64,000 nt of DNA from Rhodococcus sp. SGAir0479 (GCF_005484805.1 NZ_CP039432.1:2542001-2606000), one strand, 5' to 3'; positions 1 to 11,633 are shown, counted from the first letter of the stretch. Notes: a model not told the origin generated them from the sequence alone. Numbers and translations: made by a program.

Positions 1-75
1 CTCGACCGAGGAGACCTCGCGGGAGTGGATCTTCGACGCCAGCTCGGCCGCGTCGAGGCGGGTCAGATCGGTCAT
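1..75 (-). CDS. gatA: Glutamyl-tRNA(Gln) amidotransferase subunit A, N-terminal fragment
   Basis: Only the first 25 codons lie in the window; the gene continues past position 1. The translation begins [20 protein letters not shown], typical of the GatA N-terminus, and the gene follows gatC directly. The ATG (75-73) overlaps the gatC stop in an ATGA arrangement, which suggests translational coupling. GatA is the amidase-signature subunit of GatCAB, which converts Glu-tRNA(Gln) to Gln-tRNA(Gln) and, in many bacteria, Asp-tRNA(Asn) to Asn-tRNA(Asn). The catalytic Ser-Ser-Lys part is outside the window. The call rests mainly on context. Confidence 0.85.
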   Translation of the reverse strand, partial: MTDLTRLDAAELASKIHSREVSSVE

Positions 76-371
76 TCGCCCTCTCCCAGGATCTGCGGAA
101 CGGAGAACCGGTCCTCTTCGACGGCCGGGGCGCCGGACAGCGCCTGCTCCGGCGTGAGGCCGGGCACGATCACGTCGGGCCGGGTCACGTTGGTGATGGA
201 GTGGGGGTTCGCGGTGGGCGGGACATCATCTGCCGCGACCTCCGACACCGCCTTCACGTGGCTGAGAATCGAATCCAGCTGGCCGGCGAACTCGTCGAGT
301 TCGGCGTCGGTCAGGGCGAGCCGGGACAGCCGGGCGAGGTGGGCGACCTCGTCACGGGAGATGGCAGGCAC
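72..371 (-). CDS. gatC: Aspartyl/glutamyl-tRNA amidotransferase subunit C
   Basis: This 99-residue protein has the full length of GatC, the small subunit that holds GatA and GatB together in the tRNA-dependent transamidosome. The N-terminus ([22 protein letters not shown]) and the central [14 protein letters not shown] stretch are family hallmarks. The ATG lies downstream of a plausible AAAGGGG-type ribosome site, and a TAGGCT element about 50 nt upstream may be the -10 box, so this gene has a leader. Its stop overlaps the gatA start by 4 nt. The ACT-domain gene upstream is divergent. Confidence 0.95.
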   Translation of the reverse strand: MPAISRDEVAHLARLSRLALTDAELDEFAGQLDSILSHVKAVSEVAADDVPPTANPHSITNVTRPDVIVPGLTPEQALSGAPAVEEDRFSVPQILGEGE

Positions 372-557
372 CTTCGGTGACCCCTTTCAGGTCGAAGTGA
401 ACGTTCGCGACCAGCCTAGAGCGTGCCCGGATCGGTCGCGCAGGCCGTCACCCCAGCGCGCACACACCCGGAGTGAAAAGATGGAGGGTGGCGGGCGCCT
501 CGACCGTGTCCCCTTCAGGTGTCGAGCCCCGCTCTCGACCGAACGGAAAGGCCACCC

Positions 558-1208
558 GTGTCCTACCTGCTCCGCGTCCAGCTGCCCGACCGGCCCGGCA
601 GTCTCGGCGCGCTCGCCGTCGCGCTGGGATCCGTCGGTGCCGACATCCTGTCCCTGGACGTCGTCGAGCGCGGCTCGGGGTACGCGGTCGACGACCTGGT
701 GGTCGACGTCGAGGCAGGTTCGCTCCCGGACACGCTGATCACCGCCGCGGAGAAGCTCTCCGACGTCCACGTCGACTCGATCCGCCCCTACTCGGGCATC
801 CTCGACACCCACCGCGAGCTCGAGCTGATCGACCATGTCGCGACCGCGCGTTCGGACCGGCTGCAGGTCCTCGTCGACAACACCCCCCGCGTGCTGCGCG
901 TGGGCTGGTGCACCGTCATGGACATCGGCCCGCACGGCGCGTACCGCGTGGTCGGAAGCCCGAGCGCACCGGAGACCCACGCGGGCGATGCACCGTGGAT
1001 GCCGTTGAAGCGAGCCACCGTGCTCGACGGCGACGACGACTGGGTCCCCGGGACGTGGCGGGACATGGACACCACGCTCGCCGCGGCCCCGTTGGGAACG
1101 AGTGGCCGGGCACTGCTCCTCGGCCGCCCCGGTGGACCGGAGTTCCGCCCGTCGGAGGTGGCCCGTCTCGGTTACCTCGCCGGGATCGTCGCCACCGTGC
1201 TGGGCTGA
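558..1208 (+). CDS. ACT-domain amino-acid-binding protein
   Basis: The product is about 216 residues. An N-terminal ACT domain (YLLRVQLPDRPGSLGALAVA, about residues 2-75) is followed by an uncharacterised region of about 120 residues with a GAF-like feel. ACT domains bind amino acids and regulate enzymes; no catalytic domain is present, so it is probably a sensor. The GTG at 558 is chosen because GGAAAGG lies 7-13 nt upstream and the ACT fold begins there; an in-frame ATG-like start at 519 would add 13 unconserved residues. The same gene sits beside gatC in M. tuberculosis (Rv3013, from memory). It is convergent with the acetyltransferase gene, 7 nt apart. Confidence 0.85.
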   Translation: MSYLLRVQLPDRPGSLGALAVALGSVGADILSLDVVERGSGYAVDDLVVDVEAGSLPDTLITAAEKLSDVHVDSIRPYSGILDTHRELELIDHVATARSDRLQVLVDNTPRVLRVGWCTVMDIGPHGAYRVVGSPSAPETHAGDAPWMPLKRATVLDGDDDWVPGTWRDMDTTLAAAPLGTSGRALLLGRPGGPEFRPSEVARLGYLAGIVATVLG

Positions 1209-1215
1209 CGACGCG

Positions 1216-1704
1216 TCACACCAGTTCGCGCACCAGCGCGGTCAGCTCCATGCCGGGGACGGGCTCCCAGTTGCGCTCGGGGGCGGGCACGAAACCGTTG
1301 CGGTCGTAGATCCGGCGGGCGTCGACCATGTCGGACTGCGTGGAGAGGACCACGGCCCGGTCCCCGCGGTCGTAGGCGACGTCCAGCACGTGTCGCACGA
1401 GAGCCGAGCCGATGCCCTTCCCCCGGGCCGACGGGGCCACCGCGAGCATCCGGAATTCCAGCTCGCCCTTCTCGGCGACGTCCGCGAGCGGCGACTCGGG
1501 GTGCGCGATGGTCACCGAGCCCACGATCTCCTCGTCCAGGACGGCGACGACCACGTCCGCGTGTTCGGCGCGGGCCGCGGTGTCGCGCAGGTGCTCCGTG
1601 TATCCGTCTGTCTCCGATACGAAGCCGCCGCCGATGTAGACGTCGGCGGTGAGCGCTCCGACGGTCTCGTACTCGGCAGGTGTCACGGGTCGGATATCGA
1701 TCAT
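1216..1704 (-). CDS. GNAT family N-acetyltransferase
   Basis: This 162-residue protein has the GNAT fold: an N-terminal MIDIRPVTPAEYE strand-helix, the central VTIAHPESPLADVAEKGELEFRMLAVAP strands, and the acetyl-CoA pyrophosphate loop ARGKGIGSALVRHVLD (Q/RxxGxG/A motif). The C-terminus carries the typical VLSTQSDMVDARRIYDRNGF motif. The acceptor substrate cannot be told from sequence. A CATAGT hexamer 6 nt before the ATG may be a leaderless promoter. It stands alone between divergent and convergent neighbours. Confidence 0.9.
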   Translation of the reverse strand: MIDIRPVTPAEYETVGALTADVYIGGGFVSETDGYTEHLRDTAARAEHADVVVAVLDEEIVGSVTIAHPESPLADVAEKGELEFRMLAVAPSARGKGIGSALVRHVLDVAYDRGDRAVVLSTQSDMVDARRIYDRNGFVPAPERNWEPVPGMELTALVRELV

Positions 1705-2035
1705 GGCGTCACTATGTCAGCCGCTCCCTGCCCCGGAAAAACCGATCCGGACGCCGCGGTGAGACTCCCGCCACACTCGCGGGCGGATCGGATCCAGGCC
1801 ACGAGCGGCCGCCGGGACGACCGGCTCCCCCGCCCCGGCACCTCCGGAATCGATGCCGACCAGCGGTGACAGCCCACCCGCGGGGCCACGGACCACGGCG
1901 CCGCAGGGTGCCGATTCCGCCTGCCGGAACGCGCATCTCGACGACGCCCTGTCGTAGAAGTGGCGTTCGTCACGTAGACAAGCCGCGGGTGGCGATGTGA
2001 AAGTTCCTGTCGCGCTGCGGTTCTCCGCGAACGAC
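1705..2035. other. Intergenic region, no gene recognised
   Basis: About 330 bases separate the acetyltransferase start from the ligA stop. Short open frames exist on both strands, but their translations are arginine- and proline-rich with no family resemblance, so I call no gene. The left end holds the likely acetyltransferase promoter. I saw no strong terminator hairpin downstream of ligA. Confidence 0.5.
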
Positions 2036-4186
<2,151 letters not shown>

Positions 4187-4224
4187 TCGCAGCCTGGCGA
4201 CAGTTTTCCGGCGTCGTGGACCCG

Positions 4225-5256
4225 TCAGCTCCGCTCGTCCGGGTCCGCGCCGTCCGCGAAGGCCCGCGTGAGCTCGTTCGCCGCGCGCAGCGCCGTCCGG
4301 GCCCATTCGGTGCTCGCCCCGGCCAGCCCGCACGCAGGCGTGACGGCGATCCGGGACGCGAGGTACTCGCGCGGGAATCCCAGACGGTCGACCATCCGGG
4401 TCGCGGGCTCGGCTAGGTCGCGCCAGCCGGGTGTGCGCTCGGGTGCGATGGCCGGCACGAGACCGAGAGCCAGGTCGACGCCGCCGTCGAGCAACTCGCC
4501 CACGCCGTCGAGGTCGGCGGTGCGCAGCGCGCCGACGTCGAACCCGACCATCGCGGCGCCGCTGCGCCGCAGCAGCGCCCACGGGACGTCGGCCGCACAG
4601 CAGTGCACGAGTACCGGCGCCGCGATCGTCGCGATCGCGGTCTGCAGTACGTGGAGCGCCTCCGGCTCGGGCATCGCCGGCGGGGCCTGCAGGATCGACA
4701 CGCCCGGCAACGACCCGGCCAGCACCGCCGGCAGCGCCGGCTCGTCGAGCTGGACCACGACCGGCGAGCCCGTGCGGTCGGCGACGTCCCCGGCGTGCGC
4801 AGCGATCCCCTCGGCCAGGGAGTCGGACAGATCCCGCAGGGCACCGCGATCGGTGAGGACCCGGTGCCCACCGAACAGCTCGGCCTGCGACGCGAGTGTC
4901 AGCGGGCCGACGGCCTGCACCTTCACCGGCTGGTCGGTGCCGCGGCGTCCCGCCAGCTCCCAGGCCTCCTCGAACGCGTCGAGGTCCCGCGCGAGCAGGT
5001 CCCGCGCCGTGCGGGTCGCGGCCCCCACGCGCTGCGCCAGCCGGTAGCCGGTGGTGGAGGTGTCGAGCGGCATGTCGATCAGCAGAGCCGCGGCGCGCCC
5101 GATCAGGTCGGCGCCGAGTCCCCGGCCCGGCAATTCCACCAGGTGTGGCAGCGCCGGCAACTCTCCCACGACGATCCCGGCGGCCGCGCGGGGATCGGTA
5201 CCGGGCCAGGATCCGACGCCCGTCGCCACACCGACGGGGATCCGGGCGTCCGTCAC
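4225..5256 (-). CDS. MetE-like cobalamin-independent methionine synthase family protein
   Basis: The product is about 343 residues, roughly half of full-length MetE, as in Rv3015c-type proteins. It resembles the C-terminal catalytic barrel of Met[16 protein letters not shown] at the N-terminus, VLVHCCAAD and [11 protein letters not shown] supplying the His/Cys zinc ligands. The methyl donor and acceptor of this short class are not established, so methionine synthesis is a family inference. The GTG (5256-5254) overlaps the mnmA stop in a GTGA, indicating coupled translation in the cysteine desulfurase-mnmA-MetE-like operon. Thiolated-tRNA and methionine chemistry thus share a transcript. Confidence 0.8.
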   Translation of the reverse strand: MTDARIPVGVATGVGSWPGTDPRAAAGIVVGELPALPHLVELPGRGLGADLIGRAAALLIDMPLDTSTTGYRLAQRVGAATRTARDLLARDLDAFEEAWELAGRRGTDQPVKVQAVGPLTLASQAELFGGHRVLTDRGALRDLSDSLAEGIAAHAGDVADRTGSPVVVQLDEPALPAVLAGSLPGVSILQAPPAMPEPEALHVLQTAIATIAAPVLVHCCAADVPWALLRRSGAAMVGFDVGALRTADLDGVGELLDGGVDLALGLVPAIAPERTPGWRDLAEPATRMVDRLGFPREYLASRIAVTPACGLAGASTEWARTALRAANELTRAFADGADPDERS

Positions 5257-6344
5257 GGTCGGTCCGAGGAGGTGCCCGCGATGGTGCCGCTGCCGATCAC
5301 GATGTCGCCGCCGGCGTCCGGCCGGTACAGCACGACGGCCTGCCCCTTCGCGACCCCCGTGAGCGGCTCGGACAGCTGGACCACGAGGTGCCCGTCGTGG
5401 GACTGCTCCGCCACCGCCCGCGCCGTGCCGCCGTGCGCCCGCACCTGCACGACACACTCGATCGGGCCGGCCGGCGCCTGCCCGGACGTCCAGACGGGAC
5501 GGTCGGCGGTGATGGTCCAGACCTCGAGGCGGGTGGCCGAGCCGACCCGCACGGTGCCTGTCTCGGGTTCGATCGCGGTCACGTACCGCGGCCGACCGTC
5601 CGCCGCCGGGCCCTGCACGCCGAGACCCTTGCGCTGGCCGATCGTGAACCCGTGCACACCCTCGTGTTCGGCCAGCACCTCGCCGGTGTCGGCGTCGACG
5701 ACCGCGCCCGGCCGGATACCGATCTTTGCGCCCAGGAAGGCGCGGGTGTCCCCCGACGGGATGAAGCAGATGTCGTGGCTGTCGGGCTTGTTCGCGACCG
5801 CCAGACCGCGTTCCGCGGCCTCCGCGCGGATCAAATCCTTGGGGGTGTCGCCCACCGGGAACATCGCCCGCGAGAGCTGCTCGGCGGTCAGCACCGCGAG
5901 CACGTACGACTGGTCCTTGTCAGCGTCCACGGCGCGGCGGAGGACCCCGTCGTCGAGGCGTGCGTAGTGACCGGTCGCGACGGCGTCGAAGCCCAGCGCG
6001 TAGGCCCGCTCGGCGAGCGCGGCGAACTTGATCTTCTCGTTGCAGCGCAGGCACGGATTGGGGGTCTCGCCGGCCGCGTAGGACTCGACGAAGTCGTCGA
6101 TCACGTCCTCCTTGAAGCGGTCCGCGAAATCCCAGACGTAGAAGGGAATCCCGAGGACGTCGGCGGCCCGCTTGGCGTCACCGGCGTCCTCCTTGGAACA
6201 GCAACCGCGCGAGCCCGTGCGGAGGGTTCCCGGCGCCGTCGAGAGCGCCAGGTGCACGCCGACGACGTCGTGGCCTGCCGCCACCGCCCGTGCCGCCGCG
6301 ACCGCGGAGTCCACTCCGCCGCTCATCGCTGCCAGAACTCGCAT
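5253..6344 (-). CDS. mnmA: tRNA-specific 2-thiouridylase
   Basis: This 363-residue enzyme puts the 2-thio group on U34 of Lys, Glu and Gln tRNAs. The PP-loop is [11 protein letters not shown] (residues 7-17). The catalytic cysteines are Cys98 in NPCLRC and Cys193 in [10 protein letters not shown]. The C-terminal part carries the usual GQRKGLGV element and a beta-barrel end. It abuts the cysteine desulfurase gene with no gap; that enzyme would supply the persulfide sulfur. Start and stop are set by tight packing with both neighbours. Confidence 0.97.
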   Translation of the reverse strand: MRVLAAMSGGVDSAVAAARAVAAGHDVVGVHLALSTAPGTLRTGSRGCCSKEDAGDAKRAADVLGIPFYVWDFADRFKEDVIDDFVESYAAGETPNPCLRCNEKIKFAALAERAYALGFDAVATGHYARLDDGVLRRAVDADKDQSYVLAVLTAEQLSRAMFPVGDTPKDLIRAEAAERGLAVANKPDSHDICFIPSGDTRAFLGAKIGIRPGAVVDADTGEVLAEHEGVHGFTIGQRKGLGVQGPAADGRPRYVTAIEPETGTVRVGSATRLEVWTITADRPVWTSGQAPAGPIECVVQVRAHGGTARAVAEQSHDGHLVVQLSEPLTGVAKGQAVVLYRPDAGGDIVIGSGTIAGTSSDRP

Positions 6345-7562
6345 CTACCGATTCCCTCCTCGCGCGCCTGCACTCGCCATCCCGGCGGCTCGGGCCCGCT
6401 CGATCACCTGCGGCAGCACCGACAGCAGCGTCTCGACGTCTCGCTCGGTGGAGTTGTGCCCCAACGAGAACCGCAGCGATCCGCGGGCCACCACCGGGTC
6501 GACTCCCATGGCCGTCAGCACGTGGCTCGCGCTCGCGACTCCGGCGGTGCACGCCGAACCCGTCGAACATTCGACGCCCGCGACGTCGAGCAGCATCAAC
6601 AGCGAATCGCCCTCGCAGCCGGGGAAGGTGAAGTGTGCGTTGCCCGGCAGCCGGCCGGAACCGGCGGGACCGTTGAGGACCGCGTCGGGCGCGATGTCGC
6701 GGACGCCGTCGATCAGGCGGTCACGGAGCGCGGTCAACTCGGCGCCGCGCGTGTCCATCTCCGCCGCCGTGATGCGCAGCGCCGACGCGAGCCCCACGAT
6801 GGAGGCGGTGTCCTGCGTGCCCGACCGCAGGTCGCGCTCGTGCCCGCCACCGTGCGACAGCGGCACACACGGGACCTGCCGTCCCAGCAGCAGCGCTCCC
6901 ACACCCTGCGGACCGCCCAGTTTGTGGCCGGCGACGCTCAGCGCGGACAGGCCGCTGGCGGCGAAGTCGATCGGCAGATGGGCAGCGGCCTGCACCGCGT
7001 CGGAGTGGATCGGCACGCCGTGTTCGGCCGCGACGGCCGCAATCTCCCGGATCGGGTTGATCGTGCCGGTCTCGTTGTTGGCCCACATGACGGTCACGAG
7101 CGCGGTTTCGTCGGCGTGCACGGCCAGTTCGGCGCGCACGACCTCGGGATCCACCGCACCGGTCGCATCCACCGGCAACCACGTCACCTGCGCACCCTCG
7201 TGGGCGACGAGCCACTCGACGCTGTCGAGGACGGCGTGGTGCTCAACCGCGCTCGCGAGGATGCGGGTACGCCGCGGATCGGCGTCGCGGCGCGCCCAGA
7301 AGATGCCCTTGACGGCCAGGTTGTCGCTCTCGGTGCCGCCGGAGGTGAAGATCACCTCGGACGGCCGGGCGCCGAGGCACGCGGCGATGGCTTCACGGGA
7401 TTCCTCGATCCGCCGTCGGGCCGCACGACCCGATCCGTGTAACGACGAGGCGTTTCCCACCGAGGCGAAGACCTCGGTCATCGCCTCGATCGTGGCCGGA
7501 TACATGGGCGTGGTCGCGGCGTGGTCGAGGTAGACCGCTGAGCTGTGGGCAGGCGAGATCAT
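6345..7562 (-). CDS. Cysteine desulfurase (IscS/NifS family)
   Basis: A 405-residue PLP enzyme that removes sulfur from cysteine. The N-terminus [13 protein letters not shown] is typical. The PLP lysine is Lys214 in [12 protein letters not shown], and the catalytic Cys338 sits in STGSACTAG on the mobile loop. The direct junction with mnmA argues that it feeds tRNA thiolation; it may also serve Fe-S or molybdenum cofactor sulfuration. No isc scaffold genes lie nearby. It is the first gene of a three-gene operon. Confidence 0.95.
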   Translation of the reverse strand: MISPAHSSAVYLDHAATTPMYPATIEAMTEVFASVGNASSLHGSGRAARRRIEESREAIAACLGARPSEVIFTSGGTESDNLAVKGIFWARRDADPRRTRILASAVEHHAVLDSVEWLVAHEGAQVTWLPVDATGAVDPEVVRAELAVHADETALVTVMWANNETGTINPIREIAAVAAEHGVPIHSDAVQAAAHLPIDFAASGLSALSVAGHKLGGPQGVGALLLGRQVPCVPLSHGGGHERDLRSGTQDTASIVGLASALRITAAEMDTRGAELTALRDRLIDGVRDIAPDAVLNGPAGSGRLPGNAHFTFPGCEGDSLLMLLDVAGVECSTGSACTAGVASASHVLTAMGVDPVVARGSLRFSLGHNSTERDVETLLSVLPQVIERARAAGMASAGARGGNR

Positions 7563-7622
7563 GGCTCGTCAAGGATAGCCCTTCGGTCGGAAGCGGCATG
7601 TCGGCGGAGAGCCGATTCCGCG

Positions 7623-8468
7623 TCACGCGACGTGTGCGCGGCGCGATACCCGCAGGACGGCGAGCACTCGCCGGGAGTCCCGGTCGGCCGTGCGGCGCAC
7701 GTGCCGTTCACATCGGACCGCGAGCGCACGGCGGCACGTCCCCGGTTCCTGCCGTGGTCCCACGGTCACGACGGCGCGCAGCCCACGCGCCCGCAGCACG
7801 CGGCGCATCGACGACCCGATGCCCTCGTCGCCGACGAAACTGGGGCCGGTCGTCCGCGCCCCGGTCGCGTCGACGTACTCGATCGACACCGGAACGACGG
7901 GGCGCCCGGCATCGATCGCCGCCTGGAACAGCGCCGGCCGGAACCTGCCGAAGGCCGTCCCGCACCACGTGGTGCCCTCCGGAAACGCGAGGACGGTCTC
8001 ACCCGCCGCGAGGCGGTCCCGGACCGTCGCGACCGTGTCCGGCAAGCTCCGCAGCCGGTCGCGCTCGATCGGGATGACGCCCGCTCGCCGCGCGACGCCT
8101 CCCAGCAGCGGCCACGAGATCAGGTCGGCGCGCGCCACGAACCGGCCGGGCTGCACCGCCGCGAGGACCAGGACGTCGAGCCACGAGACGTGTCCGGCGA
8201 CCACGAGCGCTCCCCCGTCCGTGTCGAGCCGTCCGGAGACCGCGAACCGAATGCCGATGCCCCGCAAGGCGGCGCGCGCGAGCGAACGGTGCACCACCGT
8301 GCGCGGGCGCGGCGGAAGCAGACGCACCGCGGGCAGCAGCAGCGAACACGACGTCACGAGGACGAGGGCCGACCACCGTCGCGTCACGGCCCACCGCGAC
8401 ACCCCGTCACCGTCGGCGGGCAGGCAGCCGCCACCGCACGGGCTCGTCGGCTGCCACGGATGACTCAC
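7623..8468 (-). CDS. PlsC-type 1-acyl-sn-glycerol-3-phosphate acyltransferase family protein
   Basis: This 281-residue protein has an N-terminal membrane segment (WSALVLVTSCSLLLPAV, about residues 32-48). The acyltransferase motif HX4D appears as GHVSWLD, followed by VIPIERDR and FPEGTT. The family transfers acyl groups to lysophospholipids or related lipids. The GTG (8468-8466) overlaps the stop of the upstream acyltransferase as GTGA. That partner is an OlsB-like N-acyltransferase, so together they resemble an OlsB/OlsA pair. The C-terminus is arginine-rich and unremarkable. Confidence 0.88.
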   Translation of the reverse strand: MSHPWQPTSPCGGGCLPADGDGVSRWAVTRRWSALVLVTSCSLLLPAVRLLPPRPRTVVHRSLARAALRGIGIRFAVSGRLDTDGGALVVAGHVSWLDVLVLAAVQPGRFVARADLISWPLLGGVARRAGVIPIERDRLRSLPDTVATVRDRLAAGETVLAFPEGTTWCGTAFGRFRPALFQAAIDAGRPVVPVSIEYVDATGARTTGPSFVGDEGIGSSMRRVLRARGLRAVVTVGPRQEPGTCRRALAVRCERHVRRTADRDSRRVLAVLRVSRRAHVA

Positions 8469-9286
8469 GCGGCCGCCTCAAGGGTCGCCGACGCCCGCCG
8501 CAGCCGGTCGAGGTAGCGGGTGTCGGCGGCGTGCAGGCTCTGCAGGGCCACGAAGTCGGCCACGCCGAAATCCGGATCGTGCGCCGGTTCGCCGCAGATC
8601 CGTGCGCCCAACCGCAGGTAGCCGCGCAGCAGTGGCGGCACCTGCGCACGTGCGGGCGCCTCGATGTCGTCGAGTGCTCGGCCGTCGACGCGGACGGGCC
8701 GCAGCGGGACCGCCCATCGGGACCGGTCCGCCGCGTGCCGGTCCAGCAGGAAGTCCCGCACGGCACGCACATTCGCACCGATGGCCGCGTCGGGGCCGTC
8801 CTGCATGGGCACCGAGACGCAGCCCATGACGGTGTCGTGTCCGGTGAGCTGCAGGTAGTGCAGGATGCCGGACCACATCAGCCCCAGCACCGAACCCGAC
8901 CGGTGCGCGGCCTCGACGCACGCACGGCCCATCTCGACGACGCGGCCCGCGGCGGGATCGAGCGCCGTCAGATCGAACTCGGTCGCGGTGTAGTACCCGC
9001 CGGCCGCGCGGGCCCCGTCCGGCGGGAGCATGCGATAGCAGCCGACGAACTCGGTGGTGGCGTTGTCGCGGATCAGCAAGTGGTCGCAGAAGTCGTCGAA
9101 CCGGTCGGCGTCGCGACCATCCGGGGAGACGGGGATCACGAAGCCCGGTTCGGTGGAGAAGACGCGATACCGCAGCCGCTGCGCGGCCTCACGGTGCTCG
9201 CGGTCGGAGGAGATGACGAGTGAGTAGCGGGACCCGGAGGTCACCGGCGCGGAGTAGACGGTCTCGACAGCCGACGAAGTTGTCAT
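8465..9286 (-). CDS. OlsB/hemolysin-like GNAT N-acyltransferase
   Basis: This 273-residue protein belongs to the Acetyltransf_5 group (OlsB-like). Visible motifs are REAAQRLRYRVF, the CDHLLIRD and EFVGCYRMLPP strands, VVEMGRACVEAAHRSG and VSVPMQDGP. OlsB family members transfer a 3-hydroxyacyl chain from acyl carrier protein to an amine, classically ornithine. The overlap with a PlsC-type gene supports a two-step lipid N- then O-acylation, but the headgroup is unknown. A TAGACC hexamer 6 nt before the ATG may be a weak -10. M. tuberculosis Rv3027c/Rv3026c have the same order. Confidence 0.85.
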   Translation of the reverse strand: MTTSSAVETVYSAPVTSGSRYSLVISSDREHREAAQRLRYRVFSTEPGFVIPVSPDGRDADRFDDFCDHLLIRDNATTEFVGCYRMLPPDGARAAGGYYTATEFDLTALDPAAGRVVEMGRACVEAAHRSGSVLGLMWSGILHYLQLTGHDTVMGCVSVPMQDGPDAAIGANVRAVRDFLLDRHAADRSRWAVPLRPVRVDGRALDDIEAPARAQVPPLLRGYLRLGARICGEPAHDPDFGVADFVALQSLHAADTRYLDRLRRASATLEAAA

Positions 9287-9367
9287 GCCAGTGGTCTATC
9301 GACCCCGAACGGCGTTCCGGCGTCGGCTTCGTGTCGCACCGGTGCAGGTCCGGTGAACTGTCGCGGC

Positions 9368-9431
9368 GCGCGCGAATCGGTCTGCCGCGCGCTCGATTGC
9401 GCGCGCGGGAGACGAATTCGCGCGCAGCGCC
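9368..9431. repeat. 64-bp palindrome-like repeat, upstream copy
   Basis: This segment matches 10458-10521 in direct orientation with about 10 mismatches in 64. Each copy is itself imperfectly palindromic, with gcgcgcgaat at one end and gaattcgcgcgc at the other around a tcgatt centre. It lies in the 224-nt intergenic stretch before the AbiEi-like gene. It looks like a REP-type element. Confidence 0.7.
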
Positions 9432-9510
9432 CTGTGGATGCTCCCGAGAGTTGTCCACAGATCACCATCGGCACCACCGAACGCCCCCTGCCGGCCGCGA
9501 CGATGAGGAC

Positions 9511-10470
9511 ATGACCGAACCGAAACCCACCGTGCTGCGGCGACGCGACGCCCTCGCTCGCGGGTACACCGACGGCGAACTCCGCACGCTCTGCCGCAGC
9601 GGCGGGTGGGACAGGTTGCGCCCGGGCAGCTATCTGTCGCCCGGAGTGCAGGCAACGCTCGACGCGGCCGCTCGGCACCGCGCGTTGGTCGAGGCGACGC
9701 TGCCGGGGCTCGGTCGCGACGCCGTGGTCAGTCACCAGTCCGCGGCCGTGCTGCACGGGTTGGCGCTGTGGCGAATTCCACTCGACCGCGTCCACGTCAC
9801 CCGGGAGCGCACCGGCGGCGGCCGCCGCACCCGGCACCTGCACTCGCACAGCGCACCGCTGCCGGCAGGCGATGTCGTCGAGCTGGACGGCATTCGCGTG
9901 ACGGCCGTCGCACGCACCGTCGCAGACCTGTGCCGCACAGCACCGTTCGAGCAGGCCGTCGTCGTCGGAGATTCGGCGTCGGCGAACGGTCTGTCCCGCG
10001 CTGCGATCGGAGATGCTCTCGCGTACGCAGCGGGTCGGCCCGGTCATCCGGCCGCACGGCGGGCGCTCGCGTTCGTCGACGGCCGCAGCGAGAGCGTGGG
10101 CGAATCCCGCAGCCGGGTGGCGCTCGCTGCGCTCGAACTGCCGGCGCCGGACCTCCAGGCGTCGCTGCTCGACGCGGACGGCCTTCTGCTGGGACGGGTG
10201 GATTTCCTGTTCGCGGCCGCGGGCGTGGTCGGCGAGTTCGACGGAAAGGTCAAGTACGGCAAGCACCTGCGCCCCGGCCAGGATCCGGGCGATGCGGTGT
10301 TCGCCGAGAAGACGCGCGAGGACCGGATCCGCGACGCCGGTTGGGAGGTGGCCCGGTGGACGTGGCGTGACCTCGACCGGCCGGATGTGATCGGGCAGCG
10401 GATTCGCCGGGCGATGCAGCGCAGCGGCGGTCGGCCGCGACCGCTCGGCGCGGTGCTGCGCGCGAATTGA
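9511..10470 (+). CDS. Orphan AbiEi-like protein with DUF559-type C-terminus
   Basis: The 319-residue product starts TVLRRRDALARGYTDGELRTLC, an AbiEi-type N-terminal winged-helix, then SHQSAAVLHGLALW and TVADLCRT, the antitoxin-like core. The C-terminal part (GRVDFLFAAAGVVGEFDGKVKYG ... IRDAGWEVARWTWRDL) has the D...ExxxK and Vsr/DUF559-like layout of a PD-(D/E)XK fold. No AbiEii toxin gene lies next to it, so the defence or toxin-antitoxin role is unproven; such orphans are common in actinomycetes. The ATG follows a weak GACGAT -10 at 6 nt. The last codons and stop lie inside a repeat copy. Confidence 0.75.
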   Translation: MTEPKPTVLRRRDALARGYTDGELRTLCRSGGWDRLRPGSYLSPGVQATLDAAARHRALVEATLPGLGRDAVVSHQSAAVLHGLALWRIPLDRVHVTRERTGGGRRTRHLHSHSAPLPAGDVVELDGIRVTAVARTVADLCRTAPFEQAVVVGDSASANGLSRAAIGDALAYAAGRPGHPAARRALAFVDGRSESVGESRSRVALAALELPAPDLQASLLDADGLLLGRVDFLFAAAGVVGEFDGKVKYGKHLRPGQDPGDAVFAEKTREDRIRDAGWEVARWTWRDLDRPDVIGQRIRRAMQRSGGRPRPLGAVLRAN

Positions 10471-10521
10471 CCTGCCGCGCGCTCGATTACCCGCGCAGGG
10501 AACGAATTCGCGCGCGGCCCC
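10458..10521. repeat. 64-bp palindrome-like repeat, downstream copy
   Basis: This is the second copy of the element at 9368-9431. It begins inside the AbiEi-like reading frame and supplies its last three residues (RAN) and stop. With the upstream copy it brackets the gene as a direct repeat pair about 1.1 kb apart. Confidence 0.7.
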
Positions 10522-10533
10522 GCACGCGCGGCC

Positions 10534-10576
10534 GCGACCCGACAGACGCGACCCGACAGACGCGACCCCGACAGAC
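10534..10576. repeat. Three tandem copies of a 14-15-bp unit
   Basis: The unit gcgacccgacagac occurs at 10534 and 10548, and once more at 10562 with an extra c. The array lies between the AbiEi-like stop and the etfA terminator. No function is apparent; it may be a slippage site. Confidence 0.75.
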
Positions 10577-10616
10577 GCGAAACCCCCGCCACCGCAATGG
10601 TGACGGGGGTTTCGCG
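10576..10616 (-). terminator. Terminator downstream of etfA
   Basis: A 41-nt hairpin with an 18-bp stem (one mismatch, around cgaaacccccg / cgggggtttcg) and a gcaa loop follows the etfA stop. It lies between convergent genes and could stop transcription from both sides. Confidence 0.85.
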
Positions 10617-10631
10617 AACCCGAGGCGGGTG

Positions 10632-11588
10632 TCAGCCCTTGCGAGCCTTGACGGCCTCGGTGAGCTGCGGTGCGACGTTGAAGAGGTCGCCCACGACGCC
10701 GAAGTCCGCGATCTCGAAGATCGGAGCCTCTTCGTCCTTGTTGACCGCGACGATGGTCTTCGAGGTCTGCATGCCGGCGCGGTGCTGGATGGCGCCCGAG
10801 ATGCCGAGCGCGATGTACAGCTGCGGCGAGACCGTCTTGCCGGTCTGACCGACCTGGAACTGGCCCGGGTAGTAGCCCGAGTCGACGGCGGCACGCGAGG
10901 CGCCGACAGCGGCACCGAGCGAGTCGGCGAGCTCCTCGACGACCGAGAACTTGTCGGCGGAACCGACGCCACGACCACCGGAGACGACGACCGACGCCTC
11001 GGTGAGCTCCGGACGGTCTCCACCGACGATCGGATCCCGCGAGACGACCTTGACGGCGCCCTCGTCCTGCGCCGGAACCTCGACGACGACCTGCTCGCCG
11101 GCAGCGGCCTGCGGCTCCGCGTCGACGGCACCCGGACGAACCGTGATGACCGGAACCTCGCCGTTGGCCTTGGCCTCGACGGTGTACGCGCCACCGAAGA
11201 TCGAGTGGACGGCGCTGCCGTCGGCCTTGACCTCGATGACGTCGGTCAGCAGGCCCGAGCCGATGCGGGCCGCCAGGCGACCGGCGACCTCCTTGCCCTC
11301 GACGCTGGCGGCCAGGACGACGGCGGCCGGGCTGGCGGTCTCCACCAGGCCGGCGAGGACGTCGACCTTGGGGGTCACGAGGTAGCCGTCGACGTCGTCG
11401 GACTCGGCGACGTAGATCTTCGCGGCGCCGGCGGCGGCCAGCGCGTCGGCCAGCTTGCCCGCGGTGCCGGCCGGGCCGGTGACGACCGCGGACGGCTCAC
11501 CGAGGACGCGGGCGGCGGTGAGGAGTTCGGTGGTGACCTTCTTGAGCGCACCCTCGGCGTGCTCGACGAGCACCAGTACTTCTGCCAT
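10632..11588 (-). CDS. etfA: Electron transfer flavoprotein subunit alpha
   Basis: This 318-residue protein carries the FAD-binding C-terminal domain: [13 protein letters not shown], the [20 protein letters not shown] stretch and [21 protein letters not shown]. With EtfB it moves electrons from acyl-CoA dehydrogenases to ETF:quinone oxidoreductase. It lies 45 nt after etfB in the same operon and is followed by a strong terminator. Length and motifs are normal. Confidence 0.97.
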   Translation of the reverse strand: MAEVLVLVEHAEGALKKVTTELLTAARVLGEPSAVVTGPAGTAGKLADALAAAGAAKIYVAESDDVDGYLVTPKVDVLAGLVETASPAAVVLAASVEGKEVAGRLAARIGSGLLTDVIEVKADGSAVHSIFGGAYTVEAKANGEVPVITVRPGAVDAEPQAAAGEQVVVEVPAQDEGAVKVVSRDPIVGGDRPELTEASVVVSGGRGVGSADKFSVVEELADSLGAAVGASRAAVDSGYYPGQFQVGQTGKTVSPQLYIALGISGAIQHRAGMQTSKTIVAVNKDEEAPIFEIADFGVVGDLFNVAPQLTEAVKARKG

Positions 11589-11633
11589 TGCTTACTTCTC
11601 CCTGTCTTCTCTGCTGGTCTCGAGGGGGCCGGA

